DNA of 64,000 bases from Batillaria attramentaria (taxonomy: Eukaryota; Mollusca; Gastropoda; Batillariidae), in contig JACVVK020000001.1 in NCBI GenBank assembly GCA_018292915.2, positions 2,878,501 through 2,942,500 on the forward strand. Reading direction: 5' to 3'. Under the pieces are notes generated by a model. It worked only from the letters and a program-made list of their open reading frames with translations. It made no database searches and was not told the origin of the DNA. Shown here one piece after another: positions 33,520 through 44,811 of this stretch. A program made the translations under genes and the position numbers. Each line of letters opens with the position of its first letter. Position 1 is the stretch's first letter.

Positions 33520-34595
33520 CCCAATAACAGTTTTCTTAGATAAGTACGATTGTAGTTACATGACAATCACAGTAAATTGATAAACATCTTACCCACCAAC
33601 ACATCCAACCGCCCCCACCCCCTACCCCCCCCCCCCCCCCTCAAAAACAACAACAACAAAATAAAACAAAACAAACCTGAGTTAGGGTTTGGTGCCAAAG
33701 TAAAACGGGGGACTGAAAATTCATTGCTGTCAAAGTGTCATTCGTTCATTCAGGGCTGTCATCATTATGTGATACTGACTTTTCCGGGTTGCTCATCGTG
33801 GATTTCTCTCCAGGTTCTGTGGCTTTCTTTACCCCCAGGGAAATTCTGCATTGCTCCGAGCAGCGTTTTCACTAGTGCAAGCAATCCGAATTTCAGTTTA
33901 AAAGAAAAACAAAAAACCTTGAAGTGGATTTTCTGTGTGTGTTTTTAATCGGCGTTCTTACCATTACTTTAATAATGTTTTCCCCTTCTCATACGAGGAT
34001 GTTGTAAACGAACACCCTCTCACAACAAGGCTCCAACTGGCGATGAAGACAAAGGAGCCGACCATGAGTTCGATGGAGGAGCTGACCGTTTTGACGTGTA
34101 CGTGTCTCTGGACGAGGATGACGTGGCGACTCAAGACTGGGCGATCGAGGTTCTCCTCCCTCTACTCCAAGGGCGACAAATGCGAGTCTACCTTCCCCTG
34201 AGACACGAGTTACCTGGGAAAGTCAGGGCGGAGGTGATTACTGTTGTTAGATTACAACCACCACCACCATAACCATGTGAAAAAATGTAAATAATTGAAA
34301 CAAAATGACCAAGGAAATAAATATGTGTACGTTTTAAGACTGTCAGTATTAACCGACTATGGTATCATAGTCACAGTTACACAAACTGAGTTACCCAGTT
34401 ACTAAACCTGTTATACTCTCTCTCTCTCTCTCTCTCTACGTGTGTGTGTGTGGGGGGGGGGGATGCTGGTGTCACGGTAACAGGATGTTGGTGAGAGAGA
34501 TGCGCAAGCGTGACATCATTTATCAATGCAGCTGACTGTGAATCTTTGCTAATCGCTGGGTGCACTATTGCCTCCCTTACATACACTCGCGGTTC

Positions 34596-34628
<33 letters not shown>

Positions 34629-36108
34629 ACCCCCGTTAAAGAGACCAGGAAGTTGTGAATATCAAGTGTTGGGGCGGGCACATCCTTGAGTGGCCGTAAC
34701 CAGTTGGTGGTTTCGTCGGTTAACAGTCCACTTCATTTGACAGCGGCTTTTACTATTGCCTGAAGTTTTCAGCATGGCAGTGGTTGTGTGCACGAACTAC
34801 GCAATCACTACGTCAGCTGCAGTGTCATTTTGTATTTCTCAGTCGTCAACGTATTGAAGCAGATATGTCAGAGAACTTAGTATCTGTCATGGCTACTTAA
34901 TAAAACTAAGGATATGAAGACAAGGACAACGATGATGATGATGATGATGATTTTATGCCTTCTAGGCCCGGGTGGAATGCATCAAGAGCATTGCGTTCAC
35001 AATGATGATGATGAAGACGACGACGACGACGATGATGAAGACGACGATGACGATGATGACGATGATGATGATGTATTTACGTTTCTGTTATATTCAGGCT
35101 CGAGTGGAGTGCATCATGAGCAGCCGCAACACTCTGGTGGTACTGAGTGAAGGCTACTCCCGGAACAAGTGGTGCCGCATGGAGTTCGACCACGCCTGTC
35201 GTCATCTGCAGGGCGACAACTCCGGCAACCTCGTCCTGCTCGTCACAGCCGACCTTGAAAACGTCGTCAACGACCCCGACCCTGACCGTGTGGGCCAAAG
35301 ATATCGCCGGACGAATTCCAAAAGATGCCATGGCGATCTTCAGATGAGAAAGCAAAGACGCTGCAATCGTACTTGTGACAGGAAAGTCTGCAGGAAGGTT
35401 CATCACGATATAGAGGTTTGTACGGCTCATCACAAAGGCCGCCGTGACTCAAAGAACTACACAAAATGCGATGAAACTCACCATATGGGCCGACTACAAA
35501 TTGGTGTGGCGCGAAAGAAGGCTGTGGGTGAAGACTTTGACCGCACAGACTGTGAGGAAAACGAAATCTTTCATTGCAGGAACTGTTGTTTGAATTGTAC
35601 ATGCACCTCTAGGCGCGACAAACAGGATTCAAATCGTGAAAACGAGAAACACAGAGGTAGAAGAAAGCAATGCCCTTCTCTACAGAAAAATAATCAACGC
35701 TTTGTGACAGAAAATGCAAAAGCCGACACCATTGTGATTAAACCTCAAGGCTCTGCCACTGCTAAAACAGTTTTAGGTTGCTCCAGCTTAAAGAAAGCCA
35801 CGTTCATGGACGTTTGCATAGAGATGCATACCGCACATGTTAGCCTGCAGCATGGCGCACATGCGAATCAATGTGAAAGGCAATGCCAATGCTTTTGTGA
35901 TAGAAACAAGCGTACTTCCAGCACACAAAGGCCCGGCATTATGCACAAAGCACGCACGGAGGCAGTCACTTACCTGAGCCGTTACCGTGAGTCCAACGGG
36001 CAGACTGAGACAGTGGAACCGCTGAATACTTACCTGGCGGAGGGACGTTACCTGAGTGTCAAGGACCGCTTCCTGAAACAGAAACTTCTCTATGAACTTG
36101 TGCACTAA
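31612..36108 (+). CDS. Toll-like receptor B (LRR-TM-TIR) with Cys-rich TIR insertion
   Basis: Intact 1027-aa receptor. Exons: 31612-33448, 33998-34233, 35098-36108; phases 1 and 0. The ATG at 31612 aligns with that of gene A. Approximate layout: hydrophobic leader 8-28, LRRs 75-285, LRR-CT at 291 (NPWICDC), LRR-NT at 352 (CPAGCTC), LRRs to 465, second LRR-CT at 467 (NPFLCSCDF), membrane span 567-590, TIR from 644 (FDVYVSLDEDD). The BB loop keeps LPG (HELPGK, about 684). Helix C has NKWCRMEFDHACR and strand D NLVLLVTADL (about 735). Residues about 752-976 form a Cys/Arg/Lys-rich insertion, after which the TIR resumes (VEPLNTYLAEGRYLSVKDRF). Two LRR-CT clusters mark the Toll/mccTLR class. It probably signals at the membrane through TIR adaptors, unless the insertion changes this. 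The exon 2 acceptor is GAG rather than the CAG of gene A. Confidence 0.93.
33472..33516. repeat. (CT)n microsatellite, TLR B intron 1
   Basis: Orthologous in position to the run in gene A. Confidence 0.95.
34966..35001 (+). pseudogene. Relic of a TIR exon start inside TLR B intron 2
   Basis: After TTCTAG the sequence reads A-R-V-E-C-I-K-S-I-A-F-T in frame, matching the first residues of the real exon 3 (ARVECIMSSRNT) that begins 132 bp downstream. It breaks off in GAT/GAC repeats, so only the acceptor and about 12 codons remain. Confidence 0.65.
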
Positions 36109-36145
36109 CTAGCGCAAGCAGTCTCCTTCTTCTTCTTCTGCGTTC

Positions 36146-36262
36146 GATAATCCCGGCTGGGGACAAATACTTGTTCTTTTGGCCTTTTTCTCGTTGCCAC
36201 GTCTTTGATATCACCCATACGTGGTGGAAAAGGACGTTAAACTCCCCCCTCCCCCCCCCCCC
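36146..36262 (+). mobile_element. SINE family A, 3' half
   Basis: Begins within the B-box region (ATCCCGGCTGGGG) and runs to AGGACGTTAAACTCC, 37 bp after the stop codon of TLR B. Confidence 0.7.
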
Positions 36263-36539
36263 CCAACACACACACACACCCTTCGCGACTCTGCGTTCGA
36301 TGTCTGACCGCGCTATAATTATCCCGAGCTCGGTGGCTGCCAGAAAGTCCGCCGTCCGTTGCATTTCGTAGACGGGTCGTCAGAGTTTGGTACTCATCTC
36401 GGTGTCGGATGGCCAAAAGAATTGGCAAAGCATTATTATCTGTATGTGGGCAGTGTTTGGTGAATGTGAGCTGGACTGGGGTTTGTTCCTCTGATCAACA
36501 TTCACGGGTGTTGGCAGAATCCCAGTCTGTTGAGCGGGA

Positions 36540-36615
36540 ATGGGTGGCTGTTCAGTGGCAGTTTAACGTCCTTTTCCAACGCGTATGGGTGATATCAAAG
36601 ACGGGGCAACAATAA
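36540..36615 (-). mobile_element. SINE family A, 3' fragment
   Basis: GTTTAACGTCCTTTTCCAAC and GGGTGATATCAAAGACGGGG identify the family; the head is missing. Confidence 0.65.
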
Positions 36616-36919
36616 AACCAGTCTCTTGAGGAACGCAGGCAACCTGAATGAAGTTGAATGACGTAAAATGGAGTGTAGTACTCCTTCCCCCCCCCCCTCC
36701 CCTACCCCCTTCTTCGTTAGAGAGGGCTGTTACTGTACTTTATCACTGTGAAATAGTTGTGCTGTTTGCAAAGAGCGTCATGGTCATTCCTCAAACGAAT
36801 ACAGGTTTAAATACTGAAATGGGTGTTTGTTTTGTTTTCTTTATCTACAATTGTTTTTGTTTTGAGAGTTGCCATACGTGTATGTTCATTATGGCATTTG
36901 CATAGTTGCATTGCCAGTA

Positions 36920-36920
<1 letters not shown>

Positions 36921-37009
<89 letters not shown>
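36921..37009. repeat. (TG)n microsatellite within a dispersed repeat
   Basis: The TG run is followed by CCCCTATAAATACTGAGCAA and AATGGCAAGAC. The same flank in inverse orientation accompanies the CA run at 50289-50366. Confidence 0.9.
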
Positions 37010-37012
<3 letters not shown>

Positions 37013-37115
37013 CTATAAATACTGAGCAACACAAATGGCAAGACTTTTTATAAGTATCTTCTATCTAATAGAGGATGAAACGTCAAATTTTTGCGGCATT
37101 TCTGTTTTTCCATTC

Positions 37116-37118
<3 letters not shown>

Positions 37119-37189
<71 letters not shown>

Positions 37190-37247
37190 GTGTTGTTGTT
37201 GTTGTGGTGGTGGTGGTGGCGGCGGCGGCGGTGGTGGTGGTGGTGGT

Positions 37248-37290
<43 letters not shown>
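37119..37290. repeat. (TG)n / (GTT)n / (GGT)n compound microsatellite
   Basis: A TG run, GTT and GGT/GGC triplets, then a second TG run. Adjacent open frames are artefacts of the repeats. Confidence 0.95.
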
Positions 37291-37847
37291 CACCATAAAT
37301 TCAAACCACGACCATCTTCCTTTCGTACATCCACTGAAAATAACTATATACATATGCAAATTCAAAAGGCTGAGAGACTGTGGACATGACACATTTGACG
37401 CGCCTAGGACATTTCATCCGACTGGCTCTGCGCATATGCAGACTGGGTGCAGTGGGATGGGGGAAAGCTCAGACAATCACAACACGGAAAACAAACAATT
37501 GCAAAGCGAAACATAAAAATAGGCAGGGACGAGGAAAACAGCACTTGAGAAGGTCGCTGCGAGAGGAAGTGTGTCTCTGATATCATGATCGTACAGCAGC
37601 TCTGCATTTTCTCTCCTTCCCTGTATCTATTTCAAAACGAAAATGGAGTCAGATTTCGTTTCTGTCCTTCGCTCGATGATTACGGATTAGCGTGTGTTGA
37701 CTCAGTGAGCCGTCAGAGTTGAAATCAGTGCAGCACTGGGGCGGTCCGACCCAGGGTTTCGTATCCATGAGAACTATAACTTTGTGGGTGAAAGGCAAGC
37801 AAGTTTGAGTGTGTTGTATGAGAATAGAATGGTGAGGAAGGGTTTTT

Positions 37848-37892
37848 GGCTCCCTTGTGTAACAATGGGAGTCTATGTTATAACCCTCCGTC

Positions 37893-37924
<32 letters not shown>

Positions 37925-39239
37925 CTGTGGGTGTGTCCGCAGTAAACCTTAACATTGGCATTTTCTCAGAATCTACAAAGAGCAGAGTCACCAAACTTGG
38001 CATGCCAATAGACAGCCATAAGACCTTTCAAAATATATAATTTTGAATGACCTTGACTCAAGGTCAAGGTCACTAAAGCTGTCTGTTTGAAAATTTTACA
38101 TTGGCATTTTCTCGGAGTCTACAAATACCAGAGGTTTTCAACTTTGCATGATGATAGACATTGATAAGAACTTTACAGATATACATGTATTCAATGGCCT
38201 TGTATGAAGGTCAAGGTCAGACAAGCTATTTTCCGCATTTCCGTAGAAAACCTTAACATTGGCATTTTCTCAGAATCTACAAACAGCACAGGCACCAGAT
38301 TTGGCATGGTGATAGACAGCCATAAGACCTTTCAAAATATATCATTCTGAGTGACCTTGACTCAAGGTCAAGGTCACTAAAGCTGTTTGTTTGAAATATT
38401 TACATTGGCATTTTCTTGGAATCTACAAAAACCGGAGGTTTTAAACTTTGCATGATGATAGACATTGATAAGAACTTTACAGATGTACATGTATTCAATG
38501 GCCTTGTGTCAAGGTCAAGGCTGTACAAGCTATTTTCCGCATTTCCGCAGTAAACCTTAACATGGGCATTTTCTCAAAATCTACAAAAAGCAGAGGCACC
38601 AAACTTGGCATGCCTATAGACAGCCATAAGACCTTTCAAAACATATCATGTTGAATGACCTTGACTCAAGGTCAAGGTCACTAAAGCTGTCTGTTTTAAA
38701 ATTTTGCGTTGGCATTTTCTTGGAATCTACAAAAACCAGAGGTTTTAAACTTTATATGGTGATAGACATTGATAAGAACTTAACAGATGTACATGTATTC
38801 AATAGCCTTGTGTCAAGGTCAAGGCCCTACAAGCTATTATTGTGAAACCGTAACATTGGCATTTTCTCAGAAACAACAAACAGCAGAGGCGCCAAACTTG
38901 CCATGCTAATAGACATTGATAAGAACTATATACCCATACCATTTTAAATGACCTTGACCTTGAGTCATTAAAGCTGTCTGTTGTGAATTTCAATATTACC
39001 GTTTTTGGAGAAACTACAAATACTAGAGGCATCCAACTTGGTGTAATGATAGACATTGATATCTTGTTTGAATGACCTTGGCCCAAGGTCAAGGCCATAT
39101 AGTCAGTTTTGGGAAAAAGTGTAATATTGCCAGGAACTAAGAACACCAGAGACACCTTACTTGGCTTGATGATAGATAGTGATAAGATTTTTACAAACAT
39201 ACTCTTTTGAATGACCTTAACCCATGTCACAAGGGAGCC
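37848..39239. mobile_element. 1.4-kb inverted-repeat element made of about 305-bp tandem units rich in AGGTCA motifs
   Basis: The ends GGCTCCCTTGTG (37848-37859) and CACAAGGGAGCC (39228-39239) are inverted repeats whose similarity extends to about 20 bp (CAATGGG / CCCATG). Inside are a short TG microsatellite and about 4.5 units of about 305 bp starting CCTTAACATTGGCATTTTCTC. Each unit is two similar halves that end in TCAAGGTCAAGGTCA or variants. No ORF is credible. The plan (short ends, microsatellite, core tandem repeats) resembles non-autonomous pearl/Helitron-like elements of bivalves, but the family is not identified. Confidence 0.75.
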
Positions 39240-39245
39240 ATGGAG

Positions 39246-39705
39246 GCTTTTGCCTCTCTAGTAGAATTATGAATGATTCTGGCCACATATTATCTCAGTA
39301 TTCTCAGAAATTACCATCAGGCCGACGGCTTAGAGCCTTTACTGCCAAGAAACTCAAAACAATGAATAGCTTTGTACCAATGTCTATTAGGCTGATGAAT
39401 AAGCAGATGTAGGGTTGTGTGTGTGGTTCCTTGACGGGTGTCAGCTGGCGTTGACTGTGATAGAGTTATGTTCACCACTGCTGTTGTAATTTATTTATGT
39501 AGTAGTGTTGTAAGTTATTTATAGTGCTGCAACATTGTGATAGATTTTTAGGTATGAGTGTAGGAGCATGTAAATAGGTGGAATGGGTGTGCATGGTCGT
39601 ATGAGTGAGTGTTTGGCATGCTTTATGTTTTTATGAGAGACCACAAAGCAATGTTCCTCTTTTGGAAATTTAATAAATGTCTTATGTCTTATGTCTTATA
39701 ACTGG
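39246..39705 (+). mobile_element. Non-LTR retrotransposon 3' end with (CTTATGT)n tail
   Basis: The plus frame reads PSGRRLRAFTAKKLKTM then NSFVPMSIRLMNKQ and a stop at 39410-39412, the C-terminal pattern of several LINE clades. About 250 bp of 3' UTR follow and end AATTTAATAAATGTCTTATG with short repeats of TCTTATG. Confidence 0.7.
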
Positions 39706-39789
39706 ACAAAGCTGAACGTTATAAAGTGTACGAATAGGGCAGTCACGTCTCATGAATGCTGTCCGTTGTGGCCGGGTTCGATGTACAAA

Positions 39790-39970
39790 TGGGGGAGCCG
39801 GGGTGGTCGAATGGTAGAGCGTTGGACTTCTAATGCTCGGGTCGTGAGTTCGTATCCCGGCTGGGGCCAAGTATTTGTGCTGGCTTTTTCATCGTTGCCC
39901 CGTCTTTGATATCACCCGTATGTGGTGGAAAAGGACGTTAACCCCCCCCCCCCCAAACACCCACCCACCC
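39790..39970 (+). mobile_element. SINE family A, full length, 12-bp target duplication
   Basis: TCGATGTACAAA at 39778-39789 and 39971-39982 flanks the copy. A box TGGTCGAATGG; B-box region GAGTTCGTATCCC. Confidence 0.93.
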
Positions 39971-40143
39971 TCGATGTACAAAGAAGTGGAACGTGTTTAT
40001 TATTTAAACCGGATAGATTTTTTAAAATAAATTATATATATTTACACCTTGTTTTATTGTCTTCCTTTTTATTTTAGTCTAGCGAAGAAGGACCTTGATT
40101 AGCCGCGAAATAGTCTTTGTTGCTTGCGCGGCGTCATTAAGCC

Positions 40144-40180
<37 letters not shown>

Positions 40181-40290
40181 CGCTGTGGCGCAAAATGATA
40201 GGACACATGTCCGCCTTGGTATGAAAGTAATGGGACATTTCGAAATGAATCGGTCTATGACCAGATGTGCGACGCGGATGTGAAGCCCTG

Positions 40291-40620
40291 CGGTCGGTGG
40301 TGTAGTGGTCGTGACTCCTGCAACCAATGCGAGAGTGAGGGTTCGAGTCCCGGCCACCACTTGGGGCATCGGATGTTTTATCTGTAGTATGTGGCACTGT
40401 TCATTCGGGCCGACATTCGGGGGTTTTCTCCGGGTACTCCGGCTTCCTCCTCCTTCTCTTTTAGAAATGTTCAGACCATTTAAAAAATCAAAATAAATGC
40501 AATTCTAGTTTGCAAAATCTAAATACCTCAACTAACCACTCGCACCAAGTGATTTTTTTAATGTCCGTTGAGTGAGAGAGTGCGTGTGATAAACGTGAGC
40601 GTGCGTGCGGTGTTTCTTCA
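40291..40620 (+). mobile_element. SINE family B, diverged copy
   Basis: Head with GGTGGTGTAGTGGTCGTGAC and GGGTTCGAGTCCCGG, body with TTTTCTCCGGGTACTCCGGC, and 3' region with GATAAACGTGAGCGTGCG. Confidence 0.8.
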
Positions 40621-41978
40621 ACACTGGATCCCAGACGAGCATACAGAACTGTTAGAAGCTTTCAAAAACCGGGTGTGGGTCAAGGTGGTCCTAACACGCA
40701 AAGGACACACCAACCAGGAAGTTTTGAGTTTTTAGCTGTCACAGAGACTCCCGACCTTTCCAGAACCTTTGGCGTAAACAGCGTTGTTTGGGAGTATCCT
40801 ACCGCACATAAACATGGTGCCAATGGCACTTGGGATTGAGGACTGTGTACGAACAATACGCTACATTTTTCATTTAGCGAAAGGCCTTCCGGCCGTGTGA
40901 AATGGGCCTGTTTGTATAACTTGTCCGCCACAGTCGAGCATACGTCAGGTATGGCCAATATGGCAGTCTGACTGGATTAATTAACTAGTGTTCAGCTGGA
41001 CTGTTCAGATAGGGTAGCTGTCCCCTTCCCCCATAACCTGCCCATTACAGCCGTCTCCGGTCACATCTTGCGGGGCGTTAAACGGGTTAGTTCCATCTTT
41101 TCTAAGCCGACATCTGTTTTTTGCAACCGTTTCCGACGCTCGTGAGTGTGTCTGTACGCTCGAAATACTCTCCCTTGATGATCAGTACAGCTCTTAATGC
41201 GATACATGTACAATGTTTGCGCAAGCGGTCCGACATTCAAATTCTACGATTGTTGTTTCACTACTGGAGCGCTCCGTGTGGTCGCCGCGTTTTCGAGTAC
41301 GCTTGTACTGCCGTGGCTCAGTGCCAGCAGAACAGACGCTGTCACTGGTCCAGGTGTCTAAGTGGTGTGATGATAGATACCACGACAACAGCTCAGAACG
41401 ATCTGTGAGCATAAGAAATGGTGGTATTGGTGCCTTTAACCTTGAGGCGGGCTATTATTGCGAGCGTACAAACGCATACGCAAGAACACCTCCCCTCCAC
41501 CCTCTTTAAAAAAAAATAAAATAAATAAATCCATAAATAAATGAATGAAAAGATTTAGATCAGTTCTATGGAGCCTAAAATCGGCCGATGAGTCAGATTA
41601 TCGAATACCCACAGCTTGCGATAATAGACGCATTATGCACGCGTCACACAATCACACAATCAAAGCTGCATGTCATATCTGTTTATGTATTCAACTGAAG
41701 GCACACGTTTCACGCTTGACTGACAAAGCGGACCTAGACCCCCTTTACCAGCTTGCTATGTTGGGATAGGAACCCTGAGGATAAAAACTGATAAGCATTT
41801 TCCGAAGAAAAAAAAAATCGATTCCCCAAAACCCCGCACAAACAAACGTGATTGGCTAGAACACACGCGGAAACAAAATTAATTTCACGTGAAGAGGAGT
41901 GTGACCTGTATGTTATTTATCAAAATATATGCAGCCAACAAGCACATCGGTATTAGTTCTGTTTTCTTTTGGAAGAAA

Positions 41979-42045
41979 GGTGTTTGAGGGTTTAACGTCC
42001 TTTCCCACCACTTTATAACAAGTGGGTGATATCAAAGACGTGATT
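41979..42045 (-). mobile_element. SINE family A, 3' fragment
   Basis: GTTTGAGGGTTTAACGTCC and GTGGGTGATATCAAAGACG. Confidence 0.6.
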
Positions 42046-43001
42046 TGGAAGAAGGGCCTAAGGGGAATGGATACGATGAGCGCTCATGCCCTTTTTTCCC
42101 CAGATGACGATAAAGCTTGGGAAGGGCGTGTGTGTGTTTGTAGTGGTGGTGGTGGTGGGGATGGGGGGGGGGGGAAGAAGGTGAAGAAGCTGTCTCACTC
42201 AGAAACAAAAACAAACACAAAAAAGTATCCATGCGCGTAGAAACGATTGCATCAGTGTTGAACGAGTGACTTTGCGCCCTCAAAGAGGAAGTTCCTGGGC
42301 GAGACGAGCGTGCTAGAACTCTGATCGTGACTCGATTACGCACTATCAATCTCAGTCCCCCTGGTCTTTCCTGAAAACAAAAACCCTCCTCCCCCCCCCC
42401 TTCCCCTCCCCTTCCCCTCCCATACTCTCTCGGCCTTGACGCCGGCTCACTCACCTCGTACTCAGTTTCCTTTTGCAGGAAGTTCTGCTTGCACATAAAT
42501 GGCTGTACGAGTGACAGATTTGCAAGGGTGAAGTGATTGGGGTCGCTGCTATCTGTTAGGCTCAGGTGTTTGATAAAAACAACATTTAAACGGGCTAATT
42601 CCAGCTTTGCGGCTGAGCCACTTTATGTTTTGCGACAGTATCGCTACTGTGACAGTGCGCCTGTACGCTCGAAATACTCTATCTTGATGATTAGTACAGC
42701 TCTGAATGTGATACAATGTTGTGGGCGAAGGAAACAAATACACAGGGCCTCAAAATGCCTATATATTCCCTATTAGCCTCAGGTATCATAGTCACCCCCA
42801 AAATAGCTTCAATCTAGAAACAATTACTACCACGAACAGTCCATTCAAAGGCACGCACCTGACTGGGGTTAAAAAAATGGAACGTCTCCTTTCCGATCAG
42901 ACCTCACTGCAGTAAAGCACATCTACTTTCTCTTTAGGCCAGAGAGGCAGTTCACACAAATCCGCTTGCCTCACTTGTGTCCCACCTCTGTGCAAAAAGT
43001 C

Positions 43002-43171
43002 GGGGAGCCGGGGTGGTCGAATGGTAGAGCGTTGGACTTCTAATGCTCGGGTCGTGAGTTCGATCCCGGCTGCGGCCAAATATTTGTGCTGGCTTTTTTA
43101 TCGTTGCCCCGTCTTTGATATCACCCTATGTGGTGGAAAAGGACGTTAAACCCCCAAACACCCACCCACCC
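43002..43171 (+). mobile_element. SINE family A, full length, 14-bp target duplication
   Basis: CTGTGCAAAAAGTC occurs at 42988-43001 and 43172-43185. This is one of the cleanest insertions in the window. Confidence 0.95.
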
Positions 43172-43470
43172 CTGTGCAAAAAGTCCCAGCTTCACTGGCA
43201 GCTTGTCTCTTTTTGTGACCGCCTGCCATGCACCTTGACCTACATAACACAAAAATCACGAAAATCACGCTTTTTTTCATGACAACAAAAATCACTACAG
43301 ACTAGCACACTTGCCAAACAGGGTACCTCAAACAAACACCAAACTGAAATGACCCAACGGTCAGTTTGTGTTCTTACGCCTGTTCAGACTGCGCGAGCGG
43401 TCCAACCCGCGGCGACTGTTGTTACACTACCGTGACCGGAGCGCTGAGTGCGGTCGCCGCGTCACCCAGT

Positions 43471-43540
43471 AATAAATAAATAATAATAATGAATACAGTT
43501 TATATAGCGCCTATCTGTTTTCTACGAAACACTCTTTGCG

Positions 43541-43583
<43 letters not shown>

Positions 43584-43965
43584 ACACACTGAGTGCCGAT
43601 GAAACAGTGGTCGGTCTACAGCTCGAAAGCTTGCCTAAAGAGGTAGGTCTTCAAATGGGCCTTAAATTGAGTCAGCGTGGGAAGGTCCCTAATGGTGACA
43701 GGTAAAGCGTTCCAGACAGTGGGGGCGGCGTAAGAAAATGAACGTTCGCCAGCTGACTTCAGAGTTGTTCTTGGAACCTTTAACAGTTTTTCTGATGATG
43801 AACGGAGAGTACGGGAGGGTTGGTAGGTTGTAAGCATTTCAGACAGGTACAGAGGGAGAGAGCCATCGAAATGGCGGTACGCCAGTGTTGCAATCTTGAA
43901 CTGGATGTGGAAAGGGATTGGAAGCCAGTGCAGCTGTTTCAGAAGGGGAGTGGCATGGTCTCTTC
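43471..43965 (-). mobile_element. Non-LTR retrotransposon 3' fragment
   Basis: The minus frame has GERSFSYAAPTVWNALP and LTQFKAHLKTYLF, a LINE ORF2 C-terminus, followed by a CA microsatellite (43547-43580) and an end TTATATAGCGCC / (TAA)n read on the plus strand. Confidence 0.7.
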
Positions 43966-44106
43966 AGTACGCTTCCGTTGGATCAGTGCCAGCAGTATGG
44001 ACGCTGTCACTGTCCAGGTGTCTAAGTGGAGCGATGATAAATACCACGTAAACAGCTCACAACGATCTGTCAGCATAACAATCGTAGCGTTAGCTTCTTT
44101 AAATCC

Positions 44107-44138
<32 letters not shown>

Positions 44139-44475
44139 AGTTGTTCCCGGCTGCGGGATTACGGGAACAAACCACCAAAGCCGGAAAGAAAGAGGACATT
44201 AAATGCAGTGCAGTTGGGAAGACCGGGACTGAGCAGGTAGGGGTGAGGGGGTTAGTGTGTGTGTGTGTGTGTGTGTGGGGGGGGGGGGTAGATGGTGGGT
44301 GGGGGTGGAGGGTAGGGTTTCAGTGTTAGGGGGTCACTGTGTTTTCATACTGGTTCTCGAAGCACGATTGTTGCTGGTGTAAACTTGTCGTACCTTGCTT
44401 TGCACTGACGTTCAATTTCGAAACTGGAGCAGGCATCGCTAATTTGACGTGATGCTCAAGCTGTCAACAAGTCAC

Positions 44476-44476
<1 letters not shown>

Positions 44477-44553
<77 letters not shown>
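44477..44553. repeat. (TA)n microsatellite
   Basis: Uninterrupted TA run of about 75 bp. Confidence 0.95.
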
Positions 44554-44555
<2 letters not shown>

Positions 44556-44633
44556 GTGACTGACTACCGGGGAGATGCGTACTGGCAGAATTGATGACGA
44601 CGGAGAAGGAATGGTTTGTTAGTAGACAGCTGG

Positions 44634-44811
44634 TTGGTTGGGTGGGTGTTTGGGAGTTTAACGTCCTTTTCCACCACGTAAGGGTGATATCAAAGACGGG
44701 TCAACGAGAAAAAGGCCAGCACAAATAACTGGCCCCGGTCGGGATTCGACTGAACTCACGACCCGAGCATTGGGAGTCCAACGCTCTACCATTCGGCTAT
44801 CCCGGCTCCCC
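44634..44811 (-). mobile_element. SINE family A, full length, with target duplication
   Basis: TAGTAGACAGCTGG (44620-44633) and TAGTAGAGAGCTGG (44812-44825) flank the copy with one mismatch. Confidence 0.92.

Larger units (their letters stand above)
41110..44105. repeat. Tandemly duplicated non-coding segment, second copy split by insertions
   Basis: 41150-41450 and parts of 42630-44105 correspond: GTACGCTCGAAATACTCT with TTGATGAT at 41155 and 42662; GAGCGGTCC/AAGCGGTCC with TGGTCGCCGCG near 41225 and 43395; CCAGGTGTCTAAGTGG near 41360 and 44020. The second copy is broken by unrelated DNA with SINE A (43002-43171) and by a LINE-like insert (about 43471-43965). Confidence 0.65.
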
